Below are positions 1-6,528 of a stretch of DNA of 8,516 nucleotides, piece after piece. Origin of the DNA: Candidatus Eisenbergiella stercorigallinarum (GTDB taxonomy: Bacteria > Bacillota > Clostridia > Lachnospirales > Lachnospiraceae); assembly GCA_019120525.1 (NCBI GenBank), contig DWUW01000243.1, positions 1 through 8,516 of the forward strand, given 5' to 3'. The position numbers and the translations under genes were made by a program. The notes beneath the pieces were generated by a model. The model ran no database searches. It saw only the letters and a list, made by a program, of their open reading frames with translations, and was not told the origin of the DNA. Positions within the stretch are counted from its first letter, which is position 1; each line of letters starts with the position of its first letter.

Positions 1-276
1 GATCCGGCCGAAGCCCACCCTTCCGGTTTCCGCCTGCTCCCTGATCTCCTCTCCCGTCAGGAACGGGATCAGCTGCCTGTCCACGCCCTTTTCGTTATAC
101 CTGCTGACCTCGATCCTTACCAGCGCTGCAATGAGCTCCCGCAGGGTGGAGACGGAATCCGGAAGCTCGTAAGGCACACGCGCCAGATGATCCGGCGTTT
201 TGGGCGTGAAGGGATTCTCCGCCCTGCGGGCGGCGCTCCTGTTTCCTGCCGATTTGATCTGTATGTATACCTTCAT
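1..276 (-). CDS. Unidentified protein, N-terminal 92 residues, runs off the left edge
   Basis: The reading frame is open from ATG at 276 to the window edge. It is preceded by an AAGGAG ribosome site (283-288) six bases before the start and by a TATAAT box about 30 bp upstream, so the start is well supported. The visible protein begins MKVYIQIKSAG. It has a basic, proline-containing stretch (about residues 12-35), then a probable helix rich in Leu, Ile, Val and Glu (about 42-62: STLRELIAALVRIEV), then LIPFLTGEEIREQAETGRVGFGRI. It looks soluble, with no signal peptide or membrane segment. I do not recognise the family with confidence. The pattern 'short beta strand, YELP, STLRELI.A.V..EV..YN' looks like a conserved cytoplasmic protein rather than a random ORF. 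The C-terminus is missing, so full length and function cannot be judged. Confidence 0.72.
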   Translation of the reverse strand, partial: MKVYIQIKSAGNRSAARRAENPFTPKTPDHLARVPYELPDSVSTLRELIAALVRIEVSRYNEKGVDRQLIPFLTGEEIREQAETGRVGFGRI

Positions 277-305
277 GGGATTCTCCTTTTTTATGCCATA
301 TTTTC

Positions 306-334
306 ATTATAATAGCAGGGGGCGGCGGCGTAAT
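306..334 (-). promoter_or_regulatory. Candidate promoter for the left-edge gene
   Basis: On the minus strand a perfect TATAAT lies at 306-311. The implied transcription start (near 299) would leave a leader of about 23 nt that contains the AAGGAG ribosome site. The -35 region at the usual spacing (329-334, ATTACG) is a poor match, so the call rests on the -10 box and its placement. Confidence 0.45.
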
Positions 335-434
335 TTTCGCATTTTCTCTTTCCTGACAGAAAATGCCGCAAAACGGCCGGAACCCGTCCGCTTCACAGCA
401 TCCTTCCTTTAGATCTAATTCAGGTTTTTTTCTT

Positions 435-779
435 TCATTTCCCGGAACCGTTCTGGCTGGCAAACACAATCGCCGATATGTCATCTGTATCCCTATGATG
501 CATAGTATAGCACAGCCCATTCCCTTTGACCAGCCTGATGCGCCAATCCGTTTTGGCGTTCCGCCTTGGCGCAATCTGTGCCTGCATGGACGCCTGGCTT
601 CCCTCCGCTTCGATCTCCAACCCTTTCTTTGTCTCACACCGCCTTTTCACGTTCTCTATCCTGTCGTCTACCGCAAGTTTTTCCTTATCCACCCCGGTCC
701 TCTGAATGGCCAGGTTTCCGGATGTCAGAAAAGCGAAATCTGGCCGGATTTCTTCAGTTCCGTATTCTTCCCCAGCCAC
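435..779 (-). CDS. Doubtful small ORF overlapping the nuclease 3' end
   Basis: A 114-codon frame starts with GTG at 779, inside the last part of the nuclease gene, and ends at 435. A shorter version would begin at the internal GTG that opens VDKEKLAVDDRIENVKRRCETK. The 84-residue C-terminal part is hydrophilic and has a plausible protein-like composition, but I recognise no domain, and neither start has a convincing ribosome site. A candidate promoter and an inverted-repeat cluster lie within it. It may be a degraded gene remnant or chance coding potential; chance is slightly more likely. Confidence 0.18.
   Translation of the reverse strand: MAGEEYGTEEIRPDFAFLTSGNLAIQRTGVDKEKLAVDDRIENVKRRCETKKGLEIEAEGSQASMQAQIAPRRNAKTDWRIRLVKGNGLCYTMHHRDTDDISAIVFASQNGSGK
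511..533 (-). promoter_or_regulatory. Second possible minus-strand promoter (extended -10)
   Basis: On the minus strand TGGTCA is followed after 17 bp by TATACT. TGC directly precedes the hexamer, giving an extended -10 (TGCTATACT). Coordinates are estimated from the reverse complement of the stretch containing AGTATAGCA. Transcription would run toward the left-edge gene over a leader of about 220 nt, so this would be a distal promoter for that gene. It lies inside the doubtful ORF 435-779, which argues against that ORF being an ordinary gene. Confidence 0.3.
540..572. repeat. Nested inverted repeats with mutually exclusive pairings
   Basis: GCGCCAA (540-546) pairs perfectly with TTGGCGC (566-572) around a 19-nt loop. 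Inside, CGCCAA (541-546) can instead pair with TTGGCG (553-558). GGCG (555-558) can also pair with CGCC (562-565). The three pairings compete. The cluster sits directly upstream (minus strand) of the candidate promoter at 511-533. No T-tract follows, so it is not a simple terminator. It could be an operator or a structured RNA segment. Confidence 0.4.
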
Positions 780-1621
780 TGCCGCACGGTTTCCACGCTC
801 TCCTCAATGATCTCCGCGATCACCTCTGCCGCTGCCCCTCTTTCCGCCATATTCCGGGCTGTTTTTTTCGCAGTCTCTGTCTTCCCAAGGAGTATCCCTT
901 CTTCTCTGCCCTCTTCTCGACCTTCTTCTCTTCCTTCGTTTTTCCCAATTTCATAGATTTCTTCCGTAATTTCACACATAACCTCTATCCCTTCTTTCTC
1001 GCATTTCAGGAAATGGACCCGTTCCGACAGAGCCCCCTGGCTTTTGTCCTCCGGATCTGATATTTTAAAGTATCTCATCAGCGCGGCTGTCTCCGAACCG
1101 TCGTCCACCTCGGCATTGACGTAAACAACATGCAGGCCGTCGTCATACTCCTCATCCTCCGCCTCAGAATATTTCCTCACCGGACTGACCGTCTGACCGG
1201 CCCTGCGGATATCCGTCTCGCTGATATAAAAAATGTACACCTCCGCAAGCTCATGGTATTCCTTTCCCTTTTCCAGGTATTCGCTGTCTATCATCGCCCC
1301 GTAAAATCTGGTCCGGCGGCAGTGATCCACCGTATCCCGGCGCTGGATCTCCAGGTTGTACAGGCGCTTCTTCTCATCCTCCGCCAGCACATCCAGAATG
1401 GCGTCATGGGAAAGGATCTTCGAGATCCGGTACTGCGTCCGCACCTCTCTTACCGTAAGATCTTCTTTTCCTGTCAGCAGCCTCAGCACATGCTGGCAGG
1501 CCGCCTGGTCGCGCAGAGCGACCGAGAGGAATACGTCGCTTAAAAGCGTAAATCCCTTCAGCTTTTCCAAAAGCATTTCCCGCACGCACAGGCGGGCAGT
1601 CTCTTCCTGTCTTTTTTCCAT
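725..1621 (-). CDS. Rpn-family recombination-promoting nuclease / PD-(D/E)XK nuclease family transposase
   Basis: This 298-residue protein matches the Rpn/PDDEXK_2 family. Members are often labelled 'putative transposase', and characterised Rpn proteins are DNA endonucleases that promote RecA-independent recombination. The N-terminal part has the family's opening (LLSDVFLSVALRD, about 26-38; VLRLLTGKEDL, about 45-55). The nuclease core is ILDVLAED (about 75-82, candidate metal ligand D77), followed by YNLEIQRRD (88-96), where E91-I-Q93 is the E-x-Q form usual in this family. An RTRFYGAMID segment follows (104-112). The C-terminal third is charged, with three tandem REEG units (231-242), then helical sequence ending in a small basic tail. 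ATG at 1621 has GGAGGT just upstream (1625-1630). The frame is intact. No terminal inverted repeats or target duplications were seen, so it is not evidently part of a transposon. It stands alone on its strand, and its promoter is unclear. Length is typical for the family. Confidence 0.85.
   Translation of the reverse strand: MEKRQEETARLCVREMLLEKLKGFTLLSDVFLSVALRDQAACQHVLRLLTGKEDLTVREVRTQYRISKILSHDAILDVLAEDEKKRLYNLEIQRRDTVDHCRRTRFYGAMIDSEYLEKGKEYHELAEVYIFYISETDIRRAGQTVSPVRKYSEAEDEEYDDGLHVVYVNAEVDDGSETAALMRYFKISDPEDKSQGALSERVHFLKCEKEGIEVMCEITEEIYEIGKNEGREEGREEGREEGILLGKTETAKKTARNMAERGAAAEVIAEIIEESVETVRQWLGKNTELKKSGQISLF
896..931 (-). repeat. Three tandem 12-bp units encoding REEG
   Basis: Inside the nuclease gene, residues 231-242 are three consecutive Arg-Glu-Glu-Gly units encoded by near-identical 12-bp repeats. 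Because the unit is a multiple of three, copy-number change by slippage would keep the frame. Such GREEG-type repeats are common near the C-terminus of this family and may act as a flexible charged linker. Confidence 0.8.
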
Positions 1622-1971
1622 CTGACCTCCGTTGTTAAGATACCCTTCTCCCTCCCGTCTCAGCGCGGGCAGGCAGAAGCTGTGGGCAGTTCCATGATTC
1701 CCGGGTTTTGAAAAGAAATAGCATGATCTGCATTTCTGCAGGCCGAACGGCTTCTTTGGAACATTGAATGAAACGAAACAGAATTGCTTTTCTGATGTAT
1801 CTCAGGTTAGCACATTTTCAGTGAAATTTCCAGTCCCTTCAGAAAAAACTAAGAAACTGTTCTTCTCGAAATGTTACAGTTCAGTCTCGGGCAGAACTGT
1901 AACGGCTGAATCATGCTTCTGCAGCAGAAATTAGAAGAATAGCATACTGACCCGCAAAAATCAGGATCTGA
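1622..1971. other. AT-richer gap, left half: no gene seen
   Basis: This stretch lies upstream of the nuclease start and is visibly richer in A and T than the flanking genes, especially 1730-1870. No ORF with a ribosome site or a recognisable protein was found. The nuclease promoter must lie here, but no hexamer pair was good enough to call. TATCTT close to the ribosome site has no matching -35. The only clear structures are a small CTGCA/TGCAG hairpin near 1730 and the perfect inverted repeat at 1873-1903. Confidence 0.5.
1873..1903. repeat. Perfect 10-bp inverted repeat
   Basis: GTTACAGTTC (1873-1882) and GAACTGTAAC (1894-1903) are exact reverse complements separated by 11 nt. No run of T follows on either strand, so it is not a standard intrinsic terminator. 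It lies about 70 bp before the hairpin array, in the same non-coding gap, and is not at the edge of any gene. It could be a protein-binding site, a dispersed repeat, or part of a structured RNA. Confidence 0.7.
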
Positions 1972-2165
1972 CTACGGCCAAAACAGGAAATTCCGGTTTT
2001 GTACCGCAGATTTTGGTGGTTTCCTACGGTAGGAATCCGGAAAACCGGAGTTTTGCCCGTAGAGAAAGTGGCTTTTCTACGGTAAGAATCGAGGAAAGCG
2101 GATTGTTGCCCGTAGTGAGGCAAATCCTGCGGTAAGAATCCGGAAAACCGGAGCGTTGCCTGCGG
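1972..2165. repeat. Tandem array of four hairpin-forming repeats, period about 52 bp
   Basis: Four units begin at 1972, 2024, 2077 and 2127 (spacings 52, 53, 50). Each is 38-39 bp, with intervals of 11-14 bp. Units 2 and 3 are identical at 32 of 39 positions, and unit 4 is close to them. Unit 1 keeps the ends (CTACGG and CCGCAG) but has a different interior. Each folds back on itself. In units 2 and 4 a CTAC or CTGC end pairs with GTAG or GCGG, one base bulges, and GGTA pairs through G-T wobble with TGCC or TTGCC. TCCGG-AAAA-CCGGA closes the tip. Position 3/37 is A-T in units 2 and 3 but G-C in unit 4, a compensatory change. Most wobbles are stable only if the plus strand is transcribed. The intervals differ and the repeats are self-complementary and diverged, unlike CRISPR. 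Function is unknown. Confidence 0.75.
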
Positions 2166-2267
2166 CACCCGCTTTCCCGCTCAGCGATAGGAATGGCCGG
2201 ATGCTTCCTGCCGGTACGTTTTCGTATGGCCTGCGCAGACCTGCCTGAACAGTAACCTCGAAATCCA
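2166..2267. other. Spacer between hairpin array and acetyltransferase promoter
   Basis: No gene or complete repeat unit is seen. The segment has weak self-complementary pieces (CCGG...CCGG around 2197-2214, and TACG-TTTT-CGTA near 2214-2226) that might be a decayed fifth unit of the array, but the match is too poor to call. Its right end holds the left arm of the 8-bp inverted repeat at 2233-2277. Confidence 0.35.
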
Positions 2268-2277
2268 TTGTCTGCGC
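2233..2277. promoter_or_regulatory. 8-bp inverted repeat overlapping the -35 box (possible operator)
   Basis: GCGCAGAC (2233-2240) and GTCTGCGC (2270-2277) are exact reverse complements with 29 bp between them. The right arm covers most of the -35 hexamer of the acetyltransferase promoter. Centre-to-centre spacing is 37 bp, about 3.5 helical turns. A repressor binding both arms could block the polymerase. The cognate protein is unknown, and a chance match cannot be excluded. Confidence 0.35.
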
Positions 2278-2296
2278 TTTCCCCCAATGTTATAAT
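2268..2296 (+). promoter_or_regulatory. Promoter of the GNAT gene
   Basis: TTGTCT (2268-2273) is separated by exactly 17 bp from a perfect TATAAT (2291-2296). This is the best sigma-70/SigA-type promoter in the window. The expected start near 2303 gives a leader of about 56 nt before the GTG start codon. Confidence 0.8.
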
Positions 2297-2323
2297 AAGA
2301 TCATCATACGGCAGAAAATTCAT

Positions 2324-2343
2324 GCCGCCGGCTGTAAGGCGGC
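2324..2343 (+). promoter_or_regulatory. Leader hairpin just before the GNAT ribosome site
   Basis: GCCGCC (2324-2329) and GGCGGC (2338-2343) form a 6-bp all-GC stem with an 8-nt loop. It ends three bases before the AAGGAG ribosome site (2347-2352). It may stabilise the transcript 5' end or affect ribosome access. There is no T-tract and no known riboswitch pattern. Confidence 0.45.
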
Positions 2344-2358
2344 GGAAAGGAGATTCCT

Positions 2359-2808
2359 GTGAATATTCAATGCAAAGAAAATGTCCTTACTCCCGAAGAT
2401 TTCATCCGCCTGCGCATCGCAGTCGGCCGAACGGCCACGCCGCAGATGCAGGCCAAGGCCGCTCTTCGCACCGGGCTCTATGATATAACCGCCTTCTGCG
2501 AAGGAACCGCAGTGGCCATGGGACGGCTGGTCGGAGACGGCGCTATGTACTGGTACATTCAGGACGTGGCTGTTCTTCCGGAATATCAGGGCAAGGGGAT
2601 CGGAAAGAGCATTGTGGAGCGGCTGCTGCAGCATGTTTACAGCTGTACCCCGAACGGCACTTTTACCACGGTCGGCCTTATGGCCGCGCAGGGGAAAGAG
2701 GGATTTTATGAGAAGCTTGGATTTCAGGCCATGCCAGATGCGGGAAGCGGCGCCGGCATGACCAGATACATTGAAAAAAATTGGAGAAACAGTTCTTCAG
2801 ACCTGTAA
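2359..2808 (+). CDS. GNAT-family N-acetyltransferase
   Basis: The 149-residue protein is a single GNAT domain, which transfers an acetyl group from acetyl-CoA to an amine. Motif A is clear: YIQDVAVLPEYQGKGIGKSIVERLL (about 66-90), with the acetyl-CoA pyrophosphate loop QGKGIG at 77-82. The C-terminal GFYEKLGF (115-122) is the usual motif B, and residues 49-60 (GTAVAMGRLVGD) form the preceding strands. The length is normal for a stand-alone cytoplasmic GNAT. The start is GTG at 2359, chosen because AAGGAG (2347-2352) lies six bases upstream and no in-frame ATG fits. It has its own promoter and converges on the ABC operon, with only 53 bp between the two stop codons and no clear terminator in between; CCTGT/ACAGG at 2802-2813 is a weak hairpin over the stop. 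The substrate cannot be told from sequence; small amines, amino acids, antibiotics or protein N-termini are all possible. Confidence 0.88.
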   Translation: MNIQCKENVLTPEDFIRLRIAVGRTATPQMQAKAALRTGLYDITAFCEGTAVAMGRLVGDGAMYWYIQDVAVLPEYQGKGIGKSIVERLLQHVYSCTPNGTFTTVGLMAAQGKEGFYEKLGFQAMPDAGSGAGMTRYIEKNWRNSSSDL

Positions 2809-2861
2809 ACAGGAGCCGGAATGCATGGGTCATGGACAGGCGACAGGAGATCTGCCCTCTT

Positions 2862-4676
2862 TCAATACCCATAATGCCTCGCCTGTGCCTGATAAAGCCT
2901 GGCGTATACGCCGTCCTGTGCCATCAGCTCCGCGTGGGTCCCCTGCTGGGCGATCCGTCCCTCGTCCAGCACCAGGATCCGGTCACAGAACTGGCAGCTG
3001 CTCATGCGGTGGGAGATGTAAATGGCAGTCTTTCCGTTTACCAGGCGGTCAAAATTTTCATAGACCTGCGCTTCGGCGATCGGATCCAGGGCGGAGGCGG
3101 GCTCATCCAGGATGACGAAGGGCGCGTTCTTATAGAGTGCCCTGGCGATGGCCAGCTTCTGCGCCTCTCCGCCGGACAGGGAAATCCCGTCCCCGTTTTC
3201 ATGAAACAGCCTGCTGTCAAGCTGCCCCGGAAGCCGGCGGACGCGTTCGGCAAGCTCCACCTTTTCAAGCGCCTCCCAGACCCGTTCTTCCTCCCCGTCC
3301 TCTCCCGCGGCCACATTATCCTTTATGGAAAAAGCCAGCAGGCCGAAATCCTGAAATACCACGGAAAAGATCGAAGTATATTCCGCGTAATCGTACAGGC
3401 TGATATCCACGCCGTTTAACAGGATCCTTCCCTGTGTCGGCTCGTAAAGGCGGCAGAGCAGCTTGATCAGCGTGGTCTTCCCCGCGCCGTTTTGTCCCAC
3501 CAGGGCCAGCTTCTCCCCCACACGGAATTTCAGGCTGATATCGTGCAGGACTTCCCGGTCCGTGTCCGGATAGGAAAAGCTCACATGCTCCAGCTCCAGC
3601 TCATATTCTCCGTCGTCCCGCTTCTCGATGGGAAGGGTGCCGTCATAGTGCATGTAGCCGCTGCCGATGAAGTCGGCAAAGGTCAGCACATAGGACAGGC
3701 TTCCGCTCATGGAGCTGTAGGTATACAGCATCCGGGAAAGGGAAGTGAAAAACATGTCGATGGCTCCGATATACAGAAGCACATCCCCCACGCTGATCAC
3801 GCCGTACCATGCCTTTCCCACGATCAGCACATAGGCGCAGAGGGTTCCGATGCCGCTGATCAGATGGAAAAGGCCCTGCAGCAGGCTGATTTTTTTCCCA
3901 TCCTCCCACAGTTCATCCTCAATCCTTCCGGTATCCGTGCATTTTTTCCACAGCAGCTTCTGCATATGGAAAATACGGATATCCATTGCCGATTCCAGCG
4001 CATGGACAAAGCCCGTGTAATACACGCGAAGCCCTTCCGCCTCTTCCGATTTTTTCATCATCTGTTCCGTCAGCTTTCCGGACCTCGCGCCGACCCGCCT
4101 TCCCGCGATCATCATGATCGCAGAAGCCAGGACCAGAAAGGGGATCCCCTGCCAGGAGGTAAAAAAGTTCCGGTTGTCATGATCCACGCCCGCGAACATG
4201 AAAAGGAGAAGGATCAGGGCGCTCAGCGTATACAGGCCCATTTCTATGACGTGGTAAATATGGAGAAAATATCTGCGGATGTCCGCCCGTTGGGACTGCC
4301 TGACACGCCGGATCCTGTCCAGCGTTTCCTTTTTCTCATATTCTTCATAGTCCATCCGGAACGCTTTGTCCGCCGTCCGCTGCCACACCGTATCCCTGCA
4401 GCTTTCCGATACCACTTCCAGCGCGTGCCAGCAGCCTTTTGTGGTCAGGCCGCAGACAAAAGTCAGCCCCAGCAGCCAGAGCAGCTGCCGGACGGCATAT
4501 TCCAGCCTTCCGGTCAGCATTCCGTCCAGGATCCCCGCGTAGCAGACCATATGGACTACGGGCACGGCACAGGAGGCGGCAGGGCCGAACAGAAAAATGA
4601 GATAAATCTTCCTGTGCTCCACCTGCGCCATATTCAGGAACCGAAACACCTTTTTCAGAAAATCACAGAAATTCAT
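2862..4676 (-). CDS. ABC exporter half-transporter, permease fused to ATPase (second subunit)
   Basis: This 604-residue protein has an N-terminal membrane domain with hydrophobic segments at about 25-47, 64-80, 147-163, 178-192 and 270-310, then a nucleotide-binding domain from about 358. Motifs are complete: Walker A GQNGAGKTT (394-402), Q-loop Gln442, signature LSGGE (500-504), Walker B VILDEP with catalytic Glu525, D-loop SALD, and switch His556. It should be an ATP-driven exporter. ATG at 4676 is chosen over an upstream in-frame start at 4826 because GGAGG-rich sequence (4685-4694) precedes it and the extra N-terminal residues are a shadow of the upstream gene. It overlaps the 3' end of the other ABC gene by 14 bp (4663-4676), implying translational coupling and equal production. 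Two different half-transporters in tandem suggest a heterodimer. The signature ends in Glu rather than the more usual Gln, as in its partner. The substrate is unknown; a peptide, antimicrobial or lipid-like drug is plausible given the adjacent two-component system. Confidence 0.88.
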   Translation of the reverse strand: MNFCDFLKKVFRFLNMAQVEHRKIYLIFLFGPAASCAVPVVHMVCYAGILDGMLTGRLEYAVRQLLWLLGLTFVCGLTTKGCWHALEVVSESCRDTVWQRTADKAFRMDYEEYEKKETLDRIRRVRQSQRADIRRYFLHIYHVIEMGLYTLSALILLLFMFAGVDHDNRNFFTSWQGIPFLVLASAIMMIAGRRVGARSGKLTEQMMKKSEEAEGLRVYYTGFVHALESAMDIRIFHMQKLLWKKCTDTGRIEDELWEDGKKISLLQGLFHLISGIGTLCAYVLIVGKAWYGVISVGDVLLYIGAIDMFFTSLSRMLYTYSSMSGSLSYVLTFADFIGSGYMHYDGTLPIEKRDDGEYELELEHVSFSYPDTDREVLHDISLKFRVGEKLALVGQNGAGKTTLIKLLCRLYEPTQGRILLNGVDISLYDYAEYTSIFSVVFQDFGLLAFSIKDNVAAGEDGEEERVWEALEKVELAERVRRLPGQLDSRLFHENGDGISLSGGEAQKLAIARALYKNAPFVILDEPASALDPIAEAQVYENFDRLVNGKTAIYISHRMSSCQFCDRILVLDEGRIAQQGTHAELMAQDGVYARLYQAQARHYGY

Positions 4677-6507
4677 CCGGGCTTCCTCCCTCCTGCCGTT
4701 CCTGTGCGGCATAATATTTTCTCTGCACCTCAAACAGCCTGCTGTATCCTCCGCCCAGGGCGAGAAGCTCCTCATGGGTCCCTTCCTCCCGCACCCTGCC
4801 GTCTTCCAGGAACAGGATCCTGTCACAGAACTGCGTGGAGGCCAGCCGGTGAGAAATAAAAAGTACGGTCCTTCCCTCCGTCAGCTTCCTGTACTGCTCG
4901 TAGACCCGGTTTTCAGCCAGCGCGTCCAGAGCCGCCGTAGGCTCATCCAGCAGGCACAGCCCGGCCCGTTTGTGAAGCAGACGGGCCAGGAGCAGCTTCT
5001 GTTCTTCTCCTCCCGACAGCAGGACGCCGCCCTCCTTCGCATCCTTTCCCAGGACGGTATGAATGCCTTCCGGGAAGGTGCGAACCCTGTCCCACAGCTC
5101 CACGCTTTTCAGAAGCCTCTCACATTCCTCCCCTTCCGTCCCGTCGTCCTCCCGGCACAGGATATTTTCACTGACAGAAGCGGACAGCAGCCGGGTCTTC
5201 TGGAACACCGCGGCCAGCTTTTCCCGGTAGGCTTCCAGATCCAGGCTTCTCAGATCCCTTCCATTGATCCGGATGCTTCCCTCATATCCGGAATAAAAGC
5301 CGCAGATCAGCTTCACAATGGTGGTTTTTCCGGCTCCGTTCAGCCCCACCAGGGCTAGCTTCTCCCCCGCGCGTATGACAAAACTGAGATGGGAGAGCAC
5401 CGTCTCTCCGCTTCCCGGATAAGAAAAGGAAACATCCCGGAATTCGATTTCCAGCGCTTCTTCCGCGCCTTCCTGCCTTCCGTATCCCTTCCTTTCCGGA
5501 ACCGGTTCTCCCTCGTTCTCCGGCCTGCGGTTCTCCTCTTCCATATACTTCCTGTAATCCGCCAGCCAGTTCTGGATCCGGATGATCTCCGGCAGACAGA
5601 TGGAGAGCCTGTAAAAACGGTCCGTAAATTCCGTGGCGGAGCGCAGATACAGCACCGCAAGGGAAGCGTTCAGGCCCTGGCTGATCTGATAGATGAGATA
5701 GCCGTAGATCACCGCTTCCCGGATGAGCTGCAGAAGCTGTTCCACGATATTGTACAGAAAATAGCCCACGCCGATCCTGGAACGGATCCGGGTATACTGC
5801 CGGTTTGTCCTGCGGAACACCGCTTTCAGCCAGTCCTGCATCTGATAGAGCCGGATATCCTTTGCCGCCGAAACGTCGAACGCCTTATTCTGGATATATT
5901 CCTTCGTCACGTTCAGCCCCTTCAGTTTTTCCTTGGTTTTCTGCTCATAATCCGCGGCGATCTTATATCCCGTCAGCTGGATCAGGCAGATCCCGGTAAG
6001 GATCAGGATCAGGACCGGATTCAGGGACGCCACCACCCCGCCGAATACCAGCAGCTTCAGCGCGTTGACCAGGATCTCGGAAGTGGAATACCAGAATTCC
6101 TCCAGCCCGTCCAGGACCGCGAGCTGCGCCATCTTCCGCTCCTCCTGTATCCCGTTTTCCTCCAGCCTCTCATAGCTCAGTTCCAGCGATTTCTGTACCA
6201 GACCCATGGAAAAATGCTGCACGATGGCCTTGCGGACACGGAAAGAGGCCATCACGTTGTAAAACTCCAAGGCACTTTGGATAAGGACATAGCCCACAAC
6301 CGCCATACCTATCGTAAGCAGCACATTTTCCAGCGCCAGATGCCGCTCTAGCAGGGATACCACCCAGGCGGAAAGCAGGGTGATCCCCGCCGCGGCCAGG
6401 ACGTTCAGGCCGATATCCGCTCCCGTCAGCGCAAACAGCTTCCGGTCCGCCTTCCACCAGCGCGAAAGGAAATATGCGTAGTTACTGAAAATCCCGTACT
6501 TCTTCAT
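4663..6507 (-). CDS. ABC exporter half-transporter, permease fused to ATPase (first subunit)
   Basis: This 614-residue protein has hydrophobic membrane segments at about 32-54, 62-80, 146-182 and 245-290, then a charged linker (about 322-350) and a nucleotide-binding domain. Motifs are intact: Walker A GLNGAGKTT (388-396), Q-loop Gln436, signature LSGGE (497-501), Walker B LCLLDEP with Glu522, D-loop AALD, and switch His553. Both exporter ATPase sites therefore look catalytically competent, unlike many heterodimeric exporters that have one degenerate site. ATG at 6507 is chosen because an ideal AGGAGG (6514-6519) lies six bases upstream. The in-frame extension to 6663 would run across the promoter and the kinase stop. 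It is the first gene after its own promoter and is followed by the second half-transporter with a 14-bp overlap. The two subunits share only the general ABC plan and some motifs (both have QFCDRIL after the switch), so they are old paralogues, not a recent duplication. Confidence 0.88.
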   Translation of the reverse strand: MKKYGIFSNYAYFLSRWWKADRKLFALTGADIGLNVLAAAGITLLSAWVVSLLERHLALENVLLTIGMAVVGYVLIQSALEFYNVMASFRVRKAIVQHFSMGLVQKSLELSYERLEENGIQEERKMAQLAVLDGLEEFWYSTSEILVNALKLLVFGGVVASLNPVLILILTGICLIQLTGYKIAADYEQKTKEKLKGLNVTKEYIQNKAFDVSAAKDIRLYQMQDWLKAVFRRTNRQYTRIRSRIGVGYFLYNIVEQLLQLIREAVIYGYLIYQISQGLNASLAVLYLRSATEFTDRFYRLSICLPEIIRIQNWLADYRKYMEEENRRPENEGEPVPERKGYGRQEGAEEALEIEFRDVSFSYPGSGETVLSHLSFVIRAGEKLALVGLNGAGKTTIVKLICGFYSGYEGSIRINGRDLRSLDLEAYREKLAAVFQKTRLLSASVSENILCREDDGTEGEECERLLKSVELWDRVRTFPEGIHTVLGKDAKEGGVLLSGGEEQKLLLARLLHKRAGLCLLDEPTAALDALAENRVYEQYRKLTEGRTVLFISHRLASTQFCDRILFLEDGRVREEGTHEELLALGGGYSRLFEVQRKYYAAQERQEGGSPDEFL

Positions 6508-6528
6508 CTCCCACCTCCTGTTATTCTC

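Larger units (their letters stand above)
277..724. other. Gap of 448 bp between two minus-strand genes
   Basis: No convincing gene is seen here. The gap holds the TATAAT promoter of the left-edge gene (306-334), a second possible minus-strand promoter (511-533), an inverted-repeat cluster (540-572), and most of a doubtful ORF starting inside the nuclease gene (435-779). No terminator with a T-tract was seen after the nuclease stop at 725. The plus-strand ORFs crossing the region lack a ribosome site and any recognisable protein pattern. Confidence 0.5.

Noticed and set aside
363..1060. Plus-strand ORFs across the left gap and nuclease 3' end
   Set aside because: Rich in Phe, Ser, Pro and Leu with no domain, no ribosome site, and antisense to the nuclease gene.
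1972..2165. CRISPR array
   Set aside because: Only four diverged units, intervals of 11-14 bp rather than about 30 bp, each unit a full hairpin, and no cas genes nearby.
1622..2165. Transposon ends flanking the Rpn 'transposase'
   Set aside because: No terminal inverted repeats or target-site duplications were found around 725-1621, and the nearby inverted repeat has no matching copy on the other side.
1911..2323. Minus-strand ORFs across the hairpin array (85, 99 and 63 codons)
   Set aside because: Their repeated peptides (such as PVFRIPTVG) are just translations of the DNA repeats; no ribosome site or family match.
2802..2861. Bidirectional terminator between the convergent GNAT and ABC genes
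   Set aside because: Only a 5-bp stem over the GNAT stop codon (CCTGT/ACAGG) with no T-tract on either strand; not enough to call.
4677..4826. N-terminal extension of the second ABC protein to 4826
   Set aside because: It is a shadow of the upstream ATPase domain; ATG 4676 has a ribosome site and the membrane domain starts right after it.
3492..4859. 455-codon plus-strand ORF antisense to the ABC genes
   Set aside because: It lies opposite genes with complete ABC motifs, has His/Gln/Pro-rich composition typical of an antisense frame in GC-rich DNA, and shows no domain.
5389..6351. 320-codon plus-strand ORF antisense to the first ABC gene
   Set aside because: Same reasons: the opposite strand encodes a clear transporter, and this frame shows no recognisable protein.
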